From Methylobacterium segetis (GTDB lineage: Bacteria > Pseudomonadota > Alphaproteobacteria > Rhizobiales > Beijerinckiaceae), in the NCBI RefSeq assembly GCF_004348265.1, contig NZ_SMNT01000012.1:1-64000 (forward strand): a stretch of 64,000 nt of DNA, given 5' to 3'. Below, piece by piece: positions 46,137 to 56,111 of this stretch. The notes beneath the pieces were generated by a model. That model worked only from the letters and a program-made list of their open reading frames with translations, searched no databases and was not told the DNA's origin. The number at the start of each line of letters is the position of its first letter. Positions within the stretch are counted from its first letter, which is position 1. The translations under genes and the position numbers were made by a program.

Positions 46137-47245
46137 TGCGCGGCCTCCATCAGGTCGGTGGCGCCGAGGCCGGCGGCGATGCCGAGGAGTTCCTCCGCAC
46201 GGTGGCGGCAGGTATGCCGGGCGCGGATCGTCGCGAGACCGTGCGCGGCCAGCGCCGCGCGGAGCGCGGAATCCTCGGTCAGAGCGCGCAGGTGCCGTTC
46301 CATCTCGGCGCCGTCCCGGGCGACGAGGTAGTCGGCGCCCGGCGTGAAGAGCGCCTCGGCATCGTCCCAGGGGGCGGACGCGAGCGGGATGCCGCAGGCC
46401 AGCGCCTCGAAGACCCGGATCGTCGGGATGCCGGGCAGCGCCTCGACGTAGAAGCGGCGCGGCACGTGGATCGTGGCGAGGTGTCGGGCGAAGAGGCCCG
46501 GCGCGGCGGCGTTCGGCGCCCAGCCGTGATACCGGATCCCGTATCGCGCCAGCGTGGTGAGCGCCGCCTCCGGGTAGCGGACGCCGTAGATATCGAGCGG
46601 CAATCCGGCGCTGGAAGCGGGGCGGAACAGGAAGCTCTCCAGTTCCTGCGTCCTCTCGCCGTCGCCCCAATTGCCGATCCAGACGAGGCCCTGGCGCGGG
46701 ACGGGCTCGAAGGGCGGACGGAACAGGCCCGCATCGGCGGCCTCGTGCCAGACGAAGGCCCGGCTGCCCCAGCCCCGGCCGCGATAGACTTCCGCGAGCG
46801 CCGCGCCGAAGGCGAGGATGCCGTCGTAGCCCGAGAGATCGAAGGCGGCCATCTCCTCCGGGACGCTGACCGCGCGGTGATGGGTGTCGTGGAACAGGAG
46901 CGTGCCGAACGCGCCGCGCTTGCGGGCCCGGCCGAGGGCCGCGATCAGGGCCGGATCGTTCCACTCGTGCACGAGGACGAGGTCGGCGCCGGACGCCCGC
47001 TCCACTGCCTCGGCCGTCTCGGCGAAGGTGCGCGAGGTCAGGTCCGGATAGGCGCTCCGATAAGCCGCGAGTCCCGCCTCGCCGTGGTCGGCGAGCAGGT
47101 TGGCGAGGCTCCAGCTGCCAGCCGGCTCGAGGGCCTCGACCCGGTGGCCGAGGGCGATCAATTCCCGCAGCACGCCGCGCAGGAAATGGGCGTTGCCGTG
47201 GTTCCAGCACGAGGCGAGGGAATGCGTGAAGTAGGCGATCCTCAT
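46133..47245 (-). CDS. CgeB-like glycosyltransferase, copy 1
   Basis: 370 residues with the same layout as the next two genes: THSLASCWNHGNAHFLRGVL at the N-terminus, LVLVHEWNDPALIAAL, VWIGNWGDGERTQELE in the linker and RVFEALACGIPLASAPWDD in the donor-binding part. It is the most divergent copy; the usual WNGAATYY start reads WNHGNAHFL. Four-base overlaps with both neighbours. Confidence 0.85.
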   Translation of the reverse strand: MRIAYFTHSLASCWNHGNAHFLRGVLRELIALGHRVEALEPAGSWSLANLLADHGEAGLAAYRSAYPDLTSRTFAETAEAVERASGADLVLVHEWNDPALIAALGRARKRGAFGTLLFHDTHHRAVSVPEEMAAFDLSGYDGILAFGAALAEVYRGRGWGSRAFVWHEAADAGLFRPPFEPVPRQGLVWIGNWGDGERTQELESFLFRPASSAGLPLDIYGVRYPEAALTTLARYGIRYHGWAPNAAAPGLFARHLATIHVPRRFYVEALPGIPTIRVFEALACGIPLASAPWDDAEALFTPGADYLVARDGAEMERHLRALTEDSALRAALAAHGLATIRARHTCRHRAEELLGIAAGLGATDLMEAAQ

Positions 47246-48357
47246 GCGGCCGCCTCGCCCGGAATCCGCGCCTGCGCGGCGCCGAGGAGCGGCCGGACCA
47301 CGCCGAGCACGCCCTCGGCCATCGCCTCGACGCCGAATTCGCCCGCGCGGGCGCGCGCCGCCCGCCCGAGGTCGGCGCGCCGCGCCGGGTCGGCGACGAG
47401 TTTTTCGATCGTTCGCGCCGCGGCCGCGTCGTCGTCCGGCGGGACGAAGAGGGCCGCGCCCTGCCAGAGTTCGCGGAAGGTCGGGATGTCGGACAGGACC
47501 AGGGCGCAGCCGGCAGCGGCCGCCTCGAGGGCCGCGAGGCCGAACGGCTCGTAGCGCGCAAGCGACACGAAGACGGGTCGGCCCGCGAGTTCGCGCGCGA
47601 TTTCCCCATCGTCGAGGCGGCCGAGGAGGTGCAGATGGGACAAGCGGGCCGCCTCCCCGTTCGGGCCCTCCACCGGCCCGGCGGCGCGCAGGGGCCGGCC
47701 GAGCCGGGCGGCGATGCGGTCGAGCGCCTCGGCGTTCTTGGCCCGGTCCCAGAGGCGGCCCGCCGTGAAAGCGTGGGGCGCGAGGTCCGCGGAGATGGCG
47801 CGCGCGGCCGCGCGGCCGTTTCGGACGACAACGGGCGGCGCGGGCAGCCGGTAGGCGCTCTGCGTCGCCGCCGCGAAGGCCCGGGTCGGGGCGAGCAGCC
47901 GGTCGGCCCGCCGGCAGCCTTCGGCCACGAGATCGCGGCGCCAAGCGAGGTCACTCGGGAGAGGGCCTTCGCCGCAGGCATCCCACCACGTCGCGACGCA
48001 GGAATGGCAGACCGCCACGACGGGCCGGCCGAACTCCACGAGCGCGAAGGCCGGGCTGTGCAGGTGGACGAGATCGGCCCCCACTTCGTGGGCGAGACGG
48101 GCGAGCGCGGCGGCCGCATCGCGGATCGCCCCGGGCGTGCCCGCGGTCCAGTCGAGCGGCAGCCCGGTCGGAACGATGCGCGCGCCCGTGGCGCCCTCGG
48201 CCGCCGCCACGATCTCGGGAGCGGGCGACGGGCCCATCAGCGCCAGCGTGACGGCGTAGCCCCGGCGGCGCAATCCGCCCGCGAGATCGAGCCCGTATTG
48301 CCAGACCCCTCCGACGGCGTCCGCGCTCATCAGGACGTGGCCTGCGCTCACCGGCAT
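47242..48357 (-). CDS. Glycosyltransferase family 4 protein
   Basis: 371 residues, GT-B fold. N-terminal glycine-rich loop MSADAVGGVWQYGLDLAGGL, VHLHSPAF, and the C-terminal EPFGLAALEAAAAG (EX7E motif of retaining GT4 enzymes) are visible. It overlaps the radical SAM gene by ten bases, so an inner ATG (MSADAVGG) would also be possible. Probably adds the first or a branching sugar; donor unknown. Confidence 0.9.
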   Translation of the reverse strand: MPVSAGHVLMSADAVGGVWQYGLDLAGGLRRRGYAVTLALMGPSPAPEIVAAAEGATGARIVPTGLPLDWTAGTPGAIRDAAAALARLAHEVGADLVHLHSPAFALVEFGRPVVAVCHSCVATWWDACGEGPLPSDLAWRRDLVAEGCRRADRLLAPTRAFAAATQSAYRLPAPPVVVRNGRAAARAISADLAPHAFTAGRLWDRAKNAEALDRIAARLGRPLRAAGPVEGPNGEAARLSHLHLLGRLDDGEIARELAGRPVFVSLARYEPFGLAALEAAAAGCALVLSDIPTFRELWQGAALFVPPDDDAAAARTIEKLVADPARRADLGRAARARAGEFGVEAMAEGVLGVVRPLLGAAQARIPGEAAA

Positions 48358-49636
48358 GTGCAGGCCGCCTCGAGCTCGGGGAGCGGCAGGGGACGCTCCT
48401 CCTGGATGTCGCTGAAGCGCTCGAACTGGCCGAGGTAATGGGCGTGCGCTCGCTCCCAGGCCGCGTCGTCGGGCTCGCCCCAGAGCCGCCGATAATCGGG
48501 CGAGCTCGGATAGGGGTAGAGCGGCACGGGATCGTTCGCCCAGACCCCCTCCCCCCGCAGCCGGTCGCGCCAGGCGGCGACGAGGTCGGCATCGTCGCCC
48601 GCCACCGCGATCAGGTTCGCCTGGACGAAGGGGACCGAGCGACGGGCGTGAATCAGCCGCTCGGCGAGGTCGTCGGTCGTGGCGCGGCACTTCTTGTCGA
48701 GGCGGGCGCGGCCTTCCTCCGTCAGGCTCTCGATCCCGGCCTCGATGGAGACGCATCCCGCCGCGCCGAGAAGGTCCAGCATGTCCGGCTTCCAGAGATC
48801 GATCCGGGTCTGGATGCCGAAGCGGACGTCGCGGGCGACGAGGGCTTCGAGGAGGGGTTTCTGCGGCAGGAAGATCTCGTCGATGAAGTAGAGGTAGGTG
48901 GCGCCCTGCGCGATCAGCCCGTCGATCTCGTCGAGGAGGATGCCGAGGTCGCGGCGGCGATACGCATCGCGGAAGTCGATCTTCGCGCAGAAGCTGCAGG
49001 TGTAGGGGCAGCCCCGCGACGCCTCGACCTCGGCGCCCGGCCCGTCCGGGGCCGCCTCGAAGCGGTGATGGTGGTGGCGGTGGCGCGCGATCCAGGCGTC
49101 GGGCCAGCGCAGGGCGGGCAGGTCCGTGAACCGCGCGGATTGGGGCGGGCCGGTCACGAGCGTCTCGGCGCCTGCGCGGAGGGCGATGCCGGGCACGTCC
49201 TTCACGCTCTCGGCATCGGCGAGCCGCGCGACCACCTCCTCGCACTCGCCGCGCACGACGAGGTCGCAGCCGAGCTTCGCCAGCGTGGGGCCCGGCGTCG
49301 CCGAGCCGTGCGGGCCGACCGCGACGGTTCGCCCGCCGCGAGCCCCGAGCGCGTCGAGGAACAGGCGCGGCACGCGCAGTTCCGGCGGGGCGCAGCGCCA
49401 GAACAGGTAGCTCGGCGCGGTCGTCACCACCGTCATGCCGGGCCCGAACGCGGCCACCCTGCCGGCGGCGGCCTCGGCATCGAGGCCCTCGAGATGCGCG
49501 TCGACGATCAGGGTCTCGTGGCCGGCTGCGCGCAGCAGCGCCGCGGCATAGCCGAGCTCGAGCGGCAGGTGCGGCTCGGGGCACCCGAAATAGATGCTGT
49601 TGCGGTAATCCCAGGGCGGGTTGACGAGCGCGACCC

Positions 49637-49640
<4 letters not shown>
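48348..49640 (-). CDS. B12-binding-domain radical SAM protein
   Basis: 430 residues. The cobalamin-binding part has the DxHxxG motif (Asp47, His49, Gly52) in VDAHLEG, and the radical SAM part has Cys211, Cys215 and Cys218 (CPYTCSFC). The elongated linker contains a natural histidine run (RHRHHHHRF). Class B relatives methylate unactivated carbon or act on sugars and lipids. In this cluster a C-methylation or rearrangement of a sugar, cyclitol or lipid is plausible but unproven. GTG start overlapping the upstream stop (GTGA). Confidence 0.9.
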
Positions 49641-50733
<1,093 letters not shown>

Positions 50734-50737
<4 letters not shown>

Positions 50738-51846
50738 GCGACGAGCCCGCGGGCTTCGAGTTCGCGCCGCGCCTCCGCGACCCGGTCGACCGCCTCCTGC
50801 TCGGCCACCCAGGCGGCGAGTTCGGCGAGCCCCTCTCCGAAGTCGCGCCGCGGCGCGTAGCCGAGCTCCCGCCGGATCTTGGCGATATCCGCGATGCAGT
50901 GGCGGATGTCCCCGGCCCGGGCCTGGCCCGTCACCTCCGGCGCGATGTCCTCGCGGCCCATGGCCCGGGCGAGAAGCTGCGCGACCTCACGGACCGAGCG
51001 GTCCTCGCCGCTGCCGACATTGTAGACCTGCCCGACCGCAGCGGGGTGCTCGATCGCCAGGACGAAGGCCTGCGCCACATCCTCCACGTGGACGAAGTCG
51101 CGCCGCTGCTCGCCGTCCTCGAAGATCATCGGCGCCTGGCCGTTGAGGAGGCGCGAGGCGAAGATCGCCAGCACGCCCGTATAGGGGTTCGAGAGGGCTT
51201 GGCCCGGCCCGTAGACGTTCCAGAGGCGGAGCGCGACGCCCTCCATGCCGTAAGCCGGCGCCAGCGTCAGGGTCAGCCGCTCCTGCATGTACTTCGTGAG
51301 GGCGTAGACGGAGGCGAGCGCGGGCCGCTTCGCTTCCGGCGTCGCCAGGGGTGCAAGCGGGCGGCCTTCCGCATCCGTCGGATCCCACGGCTCACCCGGG
51401 CGTCTGTTCTGACGCACCGCATCCTCGACCGTGGCGCCGTCCTGCCTGCGGTAGAGACCCTCGCCGTAGATGCTCATCGAGGAGGCGACGACGACCCGTT
51501 TCACGGGCGCATCGATCAACGCTTGGAACAGGGTGGCGGTCCCGCAATCGTTGACCGAGACGTAGCGCTCGACGGCGTACATGCTCTGCCCGACACCGAC
51601 TTCGGCGGCGAGGTGCACGACATGGGTTGCACCGCTGAGCGCTCTGGCAACTGCTTCCGCGTCCCGAACGTCCCCAGCGACGAACTCGACCGCGGGATCG
51701 AGACCGGACGGGCTCGTGCGCCCGCCGTGGACCTGCTCGATGAGGCTGTCGAGGACGCGCACCCGGTAGCCCCGCCGAAGCAGGGCGGTCGCGAGATGGC
51801 GCCCGATGAAGCCGGCTCCGCCGGTGATGAGAGCAAGTTCCGCCAC
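50734..51846 (-). CDS. NAD-dependent nucleotide-sugar epimerase/dehydratase
   Basis: 370 residues, extended SDR: GGAGFIGRHLATALL, SSMSIYGEG, catalytic YALTKYMQERL, LWNVYGPGQALSNPY and DIRHCIADI. It is the first gene of the twelve-gene operon. It starts at a GTG with no strong ribosome site close by (AGGGA some 14 bases upstream). Substrate unknown; a UDP- or GDP-sugar is likely. Upstream lies 538 bases of noncoding accessory DNA. Confidence 0.88.
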
Positions 51847-52384
51847 GCTTTAGCGATATCCCTGATCGTGATCGGCGATCTGCGGATAGGAAAAACCGCG
51901 ATCATCGATGCATTAATCTGAGTTAATTCTGGAAGATCGTCTCAGCGTTTCCGCATTTCTTCCGCGGACTACCTAAGCGGGAAAGCACGGGCGAGGATCT
52001 TTGTTCCTCAGATTTTTGCGGGTGTTTTGCAGCGGTGCGTGGCGTGGCAGGCGCGCAACATGCGACGGGCAAACCGGTCGGGCGCGTCATCCGACGTTCG
52101 CAGACGAGGGTTGCCGGAGGTGCTGATCGGAGATTTTGCCTGCGCGCCAACGACGCCACAGCGAAATGGGTTCGTTTTGCCAAATTGCTGCTTTTCCGAC
52201 CTCCATCCAAGCCAGCTGCGAGGCTTGGCTGCACGGGGATACAAGAAGCCCACCCTGCGTGCGGCCTTACTGCGGCAGGTACGAGAGGAGGCACCGCCGC
52301 TCTACTACGGTGGCCGTCAGCAAAAACTTGATACTACATAATGAATCATACTTCTACAAACCTGGAAATCACTCCGTTATTGAG
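51847..52384. other. Noncoding region at the start of the accessory zone
   Basis: 538 bases with the promoter of the glycan operon at its left end: an ATTAA-TCTGAG-TTAAT dyad at 51912-51927, in AT-rich sequence. The middle (about 52000-52300) has several short frames on both strands with the same kind of degenerate product (for example GKTNPFRCGVVGAQAKSPIS), which I take to be a decayed or dispersed repeat, not genes. The right end, 52330-52384, is AT-rich. Confidence 0.4.
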
Positions 52385-52600
52385 CTACCATTCGATAAAA
52401 TTTCCATCTTTATCAAAAAACTTCTTGAGACAGACAAATTCTGGATGTTTGCCGACGAACTGAGTTGCTTCAATTTCAGCAATCTTTGCATCGAATTCAG
52501 CTTCGCTGCAGCCTTCGACCGTAAAGAGCTGGTTGTGCAGTCCCATGGCTTTTTCCACGCCCTCGATACGTCGCTTGATATCGCGCATCAGCACCTTCAT
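52385..52600 (-). CDS. Small conserved-looking hypothetical, last gene of accessory operon
   Basis: 71 residues (MKVLMRDIKRRIEGVEKAMG start, KKFFDKDGNFIEW end), charged, no membrane segment. The ATG overlaps the stop of the upstream gene by one base, a sign that it is translated with it. The AT-richer codon use differs from that of the core genes. No family recognised. Confidence 0.5.
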   Translation of the reverse strand: MKVLMRDIKRRIEGVEKAMGLHNQLFTVEGCSEAEFDAKIAEIEATQFVGKHPEFVCLKKFFDKDGNFIEW

Positions 52601-53031
52601 TAACCCTTCCTCGCTTCGATGTACTCCAGACGACTAACAAGATCTTGGAGCGTCAGTGCTTGGACGTGCGCCTCGAGCAGTTTTACACGTGCCGCGGCAT
52701 CTTCCGAATGCAACGCACCCATTGCGACTGCCTCGAGCAGCGCGCGCGTCGCCGCCGCATAATCCTCAGGGTTATTGACCTCCGGCAGTGTGAAAGGAAC
52801 TGGACGGGCGGCCTTCGAACGAGCGAGCCGGTCAAGGCAGTAGCGCAAGGAGACGCGATCGCCAGACAATGCCAGCTCGATCGTTTTGCGCATGAGCGGT
52901 ACGGCTGCGGCTTCCAACAGGTCGTCAGCGGTCATGTCTGTATTGGCCTGATGATCATGCTGACAGGTTGAGACGCTGGATGCCGCATCCATGATAGGAG
53001 CCGAGGGCTTCCCCAGAGAGACCTGCTTCAT
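52600..53031 (-). CDS. DUF5681-C-like hypothetical protein
   Basis: 143 residues. After a Ser/Asp-rich start, the pattern RKTIELALSGDRVSLRYCLDRL, then RPVPFTLPEV and AAATRALLEAVAMGALHSEDA, matches the C-terminal region of DUF5681-type proteins common in alphaproteobacterial accessory DNA. The N-terminal part of that family is missing. The ATG at 53031 follows a GCGAGGA site and overlaps the upstream gene by four bases. Function unknown. Confidence 0.65.
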   Translation of the reverse strand: MKQVSLGKPSAPIMDAASSVSTCQHDHQANTDMTADDLLEAAAVPLMRKTIELALSGDRVSLRYCLDRLARSKAARPVPFTLPEVNNPEDYAAATRALLEAVAMGALHSEDAAARVKLLEAHVQALTLQDLVSRLEYIEARKG

Positions 53032-53516
53032 GGCAGTCGGTCCTCGCTCTCGCGGCACAGAGAGCCCCCTCTGTTGGAAGCCAAGTTTAGGAACCGGCGG
53101 CCGGCCGATTTCCGTCGCGAGAAGGCGCGTCGCTCGTAGCGATCCAGGTGCTCAAGCCGCTTGAGGAGAGTGGCGGACGGCGGGGTAGCGAGCTGACCAT
53201 CCGGGCACGAGGAGATCGGTGCGACTTCTACCTCCTCGCGGATCAGCCTCGCCTTGAGGGAGAGGACGCGCGTGAGCATGACCTGCGCCTCGGCAAGCGC
53301 GAGTGCAGCACCTGCGATCTCAGGATCGCTTCTGTGCTCACCGATGATCGCCTCAGCGAGGCGGACGACTTCAGCGTCGTTCGCAACATCGTGACGAGCC
53401 GAGAGCCCGTGGCTGCGCGCGTTTTGAGATGCCCGCTGTTTGCCAGACGCGGTTCGTGGACCGGTGCTCGCTTGCGCGTTGCGCCGGTTCGCGCTGGTGG
53501 CGCGGTCGGACGTCAT
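53028..53516 (-). CDS. Hypothetical protein with STGPRT-x-GK-x-R-x-N basic motif
   Basis: 162 residues. The N-terminus SANRRNAQASTGPRTASGKQ is a very characteristic basic motif of a widespread family of unknown function, seen in Methylobacterium and relatives and usually beside the two flanking gene types found here. It is followed by helical segments (DPEIAGAALALAEAQVMLTR) and an Arg-rich C-terminus. The basic motif suggests nucleic-acid or phosphate contact. The start ATG lies two bases after the HNH fusion gene. Confidence 0.65.
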   Translation of the reverse strand: MTSDRATSANRRNAQASTGPRTASGKQRASQNARSHGLSARHDVANDAEVVRLAEAIIGEHRSDPEIAGAALALAEAQVMLTRVLSLKARLIREEVEVAPISSCPDGQLATPPSATLLKRLEHLDRYERRAFSRRKSAGRRFLNLASNRGGSLCRESEDRLP

Positions 53517-53517
53517 T

Positions 53518-54747
53518 TCAAGCGCTCTGCTGCGCGAGGCTCGCGGAGGAGGAGGTGTTCGGCTCCACGTCGATGATGTCCTCGGTCGCCGCCCGAAGGC
53601 CTTTGCCGAAGCTCGCGCGCTTGCGCTCGATCTCCCGCAGGAGCGAGTCGCGTCGGTCCTCCGCATTCATCACCATCCGGTCGACCCGTTCCAGTTCTTG
53701 CAGTTTGAGTTCGAAACCCTTTGCGATCACGTCGGCTGTGGTCAGCCCCCTTCCGTGCAGCAGGTCCTCGAAGGTCGCCGTCTCCGACGCGCAGCCGTTC
53801 AGCCAGCCGAGCGCCATCGTGCGGGCTTTGCGCTCGATATCGCCGTCGAGACGGAAGACGCTCGTATCGCGTGCCTCCAGGACCGGCTTGATCAGCGTCT
53901 CGGCCGCCTGCAGACGCGCCTGCATCAGGATCCGCTGGCGCCACCCACGCAGCCGTTTGGCTTCCCAGATCAGGTCGACAACGTTTTTCGTCCAAATGCC
54001 CTCGATGGCGTCGCGGGGTTTGATCTCCTGGGCGATGCTCGTGAGGATCGCGTCGTACTGGTCCGAGCTCTCGCCAGGCAGCAGCGGGCGCTCCTCGAAC
54101 AGGAATGCGAGATGGGCCGGGAGCGCCGGAAGCAGCTCCTGGGACACGTGCGTCGGCACCTTCCCGGGAAAGGCCGACGGCATCGGCGAGACGGTATTTT
54201 GCGGGATCAAGGCTACCTCTTCGGATGTGGGCTCTCTCGAGCTGATACAGCCAGAAGAAATATTGGTTCTTTCGTCCAGAGTGTTTTTGATGCCGGTGCT
54301 CGCCGTCCACCGCGAAGTGGTAGATGTGTCACGCTCATCCATTGATCTGACCGTTTTACCGAACAGCACAGTTTCTCTCGGCACTACAGTCCCGTTGATT
54401 TTGCGCTTGAGTGAACTCGCCTTTGAACCAGGCAGGGGGCGCTCAGACGCCGTCGCGCCTATGTGGCGGAGCTTCTGGCGCTTGGCGTGGGCCGCGCGAG
54501 CGTGATCGTCTCGGGTCTTCTCACGGCCGCACGCCTCATGGGCCGGCCCCATGTTGCCGAGCTCGTCGGCGCCGCCGAGTTCAAGGGCGCGGATGTGTTC
54601 GACGATCCAACGCTCGCGGACGCCGTCGATGCGGTCACCACAGATCACGCATTTCCCGTTCGTGCGCTCCCAAGCTTGGAGCCGACGACGCGGAGAGAGG
54701 CATCTGCGCAGGGTGGTGCCGATATCCTCAGGGGTAACGAGGGGCAT
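53518..54747 (-). CDS. HNH endonuclease domain fused to conserved domain of unknown function
   Basis: 409 residues. Residues about 25-100 form an HNH nuclease: zinc-type CVICG, then VEHIRALELGGADELGNMGP and HEACGREKTRDDHARAAHAKR. Residues about 100-185 are a Ser/Thr-rich linker with little similarity to anything I know. Residues about 185-400 match the family that normally stands alone (RPLLPGESSDQYDAILTSI, VVDLIWEAKRL, then a long coiled region LKLQELERVDRMVMNAEDRR). A fusion of these two is unusual. It may be an endonuclease of mobile or defence origin; activity is inferred from the HNH motif. Overlaps the 78-residue gene upstream by 20 bases. Confidence 0.65.
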   Translation of the reverse strand: MPLVTPEDIGTTLRRCLSPRRRLQAWERTNGKCVICGDRIDGVRERWIVEHIRALELGGADELGNMGPAHEACGREKTRDDHARAAHAKRQKLRHIGATASERPLPGSKASSLKRKINGTVVPRETVLFGKTVRSMDERDTSTTSRWTASTGIKNTLDERTNISSGCISSREPTSEEVALIPQNTVSPMPSAFPGKVPTHVSQELLPALPAHLAFLFEERPLLPGESSDQYDAILTSIAQEIKPRDAIEGIWTKNVVDLIWEAKRLRGWRQRILMQARLQAAETLIKPVLEARDTSVFRLDGDIERKARTMALGWLNGCASETATFEDLLHGRGLTTADVIAKGFELKLQELERVDRMVMNAEDRRDSLLREIERKRASFGKGLRAATEDIIDVEPNTSSSASLAQQSA

Positions 54748-54964
54748 GGCTGCGCTTGTCGGTGCGAGGGGAGCGGTCGGCGAGGGCTTTGAGAGCTCGG
54801 TGAGAGAGGTCCTCCCAGTTGCAGAGGAGTTGCTCGTAGCGCTCGATCAGGGCTCGGAGTTCGGCGTCCTGTTCCTCGGTCACAAGCTTGGCGCGCAGGC
54901 CTAAGGCAGCGACGGTTAGGCATGCGGGATTGTTCGCGCGCGAGCGCGTTCTGTTGGTGGGCAT
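54728..54964 (-). CDS. Small hypothetical protein, first gene of accessory operon
   Basis: 78 residues: basic N-terminus (PTNRTRSRANN), a helix-rich middle (EEQDAELRALIERYEQLLCNW) and a basic end. Overlaps the HNH fusion gene by 20 bases, so it is probably the first translated gene of the five-gene set. The coding evidence is its position and plausible helical content only; no family recognised. Confidence 0.45.
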   Translation of the reverse strand: MPTNRTRSRANNPACLTVAALGLRAKLVTEEQDAELRALIERYEQLLCNWEDLSHRALKALADRSPRTDKRSHAPRYP

Positions 54965-55203
54965 GGTGCCTCGCTAATTTTGAGGAGAGGTGACGAACCT
55001 AGCCCGCAGGCATCTCAGCCGACCCGGGGGCAAACGGCCTAGGCTCAACGCAGCGAAGGGTTCAGAGGCTGGGGCGCAGAGATGCGCGGGGCGTTAGGTA
55101 CCGGGATACTTCGGAGGGAAATCGATAGCGCGTAATGCACTTTTCCAGGCAACCCCGGCATCTGCGAGTGATGAATTGGTGCCGGACGCCCCTCCCCTGC
55201 TGG

Positions 55204-55596
55204 TTAACCCGCATGGCCAGGGGTGGGCTGCAGGTTTGCTCGCTGCGCACGTTCAGCATCTCGCCGAGCCTGATGAGCAGCGAACGCACGAGCTTCCTTC
55301 GCGGCCCGCCAGGTTCCTTTGAGGGCGGCGGAGAGGCAGAGGTTCCACGGCTCTCCTGTCACCCCGCGGCGAGCCCGCGCTGCCTCGATGGCTGCTCGCA
55401 GAATTGCGCGCCGATCATATCGTCCAGCGCTGCAGAGCGGCATCACACGTCTAATCATGTTCGCGCGGTTGGCAGCGATCTTGGCGAAACCCTCCCGGAT
55501 GGCGTGTGCTCGCCGCTGCTCGGACGAAAGCTGCACGCGATCAGCTCGAAGCGCTTGCAGGGCAGCGGCCCAGGAAAAAGAGCGGGTGAATGACAT
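55204..55596 (-). CDS. Hypothetical protein divergent from XRE regulator
   Basis: 130 residues, helical and basic. A central motif YDRRAILRAAIEAARARR followed by LCLSAALKGTWRAAKEARAF resembles short motifs in phage- and island-borne hypothetical proteins of this genus. It lies divergent to the XRE gene with a 104-base shared promoter region that holds palindromic sites, so it is likely controlled by that regulator. Function unknown; toxin activity cannot be inferred from sequence. Confidence 0.55.
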   Translation of the reverse strand: MSFTRSFSWAAALQALRADRVQLSSEQRRAHAIREGFAKIAANRANMIRRVMPLCSAGRYDRRAILRAAIEAARARRGVTGEPWNLCLSAALKGTWRAAKEARAFAAHQARRDAERAQRANLQPTPGHAG

Positions 55597-55618
55597 TTGG
55601 CACTCTCGCTTGCTTACA

Positions 55619-55698
55619 CTGCACCATGTGCTAATTGCTTAGAACAGGGAGCAGGCAGAAGTCAACACCCTGTGCAGTTTTTTTAGCACGTGGTGCAG
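55619..55698. promoter_or_regulatory. Paired palindromic operators in the XRE divergent promoter
   Basis: GCAC-CAT-GTGC at 55621-55631 and GCAC-GTG-GTGC at 55686-55696 are near-perfect dyads of the same type. The flanks also mirror each other (CT...TAA against TTA...AG; 15 of 16 bases match after reversal). A third, weaker copy ACAC-CCT-GTGC is at 55665-55675. The left site lies 23 bases upstream of the unknown gene, the right site ends one base before the XRE start codon. Likely bound by the XRE protein. Confidence 0.65.
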
Positions 55699-55699
55699 A

Positions 55700-55933
55700 A
55701 TGACGCCGGCACAGCTAAGAATGGCCCGAGCGGCCGCAAAGCTCGGAGTTCGCGAGGTTGCAGAACTTGCCGGGGTCGCGCCCTACACCGTTAGCCGCTT
55801 CGAGAACGAGCAAGGCGGTTTGCGGCTGGACACCGCGCTCAAGCTGAGATCAGTGCTAGAACAACTAGGGGTTCGTCTTTTGGAAGACGAGCGCGGCTGG
55901 GCCGGAGTCTCTTACCGGAAGCCGGAGAATTAG
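55700..55933 (+). CDS. XRE-family single-domain transcriptional regulator
   Basis: 77 residues, one helix-turn-helix domain: AQLRMARAAAKLGVREVAEL, then AGVAPYTVSRFENEQGGLRL and ALKLRSVLEQLGVRLL. The length fits Cro/antitoxin-like repressors. The ATG is directly preceded by the right-hand palindrome, without a normal ribosome site, so translation may be leaderless or repressed by binding at the start. Likely represses itself and the divergent gene. Confidence 0.85.
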   Translation: MTPAQLRMARAAAKLGVREVAELAGVAPYTVSRFENEQGGLRLDTALKLRSVLEQLGVRLLEDERGWAGVSYRKPEN

Positions 55934-56111
55934 ATGAGACTTGGTGGCCAGCTCTCTGTGCCTTGCCTGATGCCAAATGCGCAAACGTACAGCAGAGCAC
56001 TGCGGTGCTGTGAGACCGCCATCTGATCAGGTAGCATCGTAGCCACCCGCGGCAAAGTTGGGTCTACACTTAGAGTCAGGGGCAAAAGCCTCCCCCGGGG
56101 GTTGAGAGGGG

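Noticed and set aside
52008..52331. Short frames on both strands in the 52 kb gap
   Set aside because: Mutually overlapping, low-information products; treated as decayed repeat, not genes.
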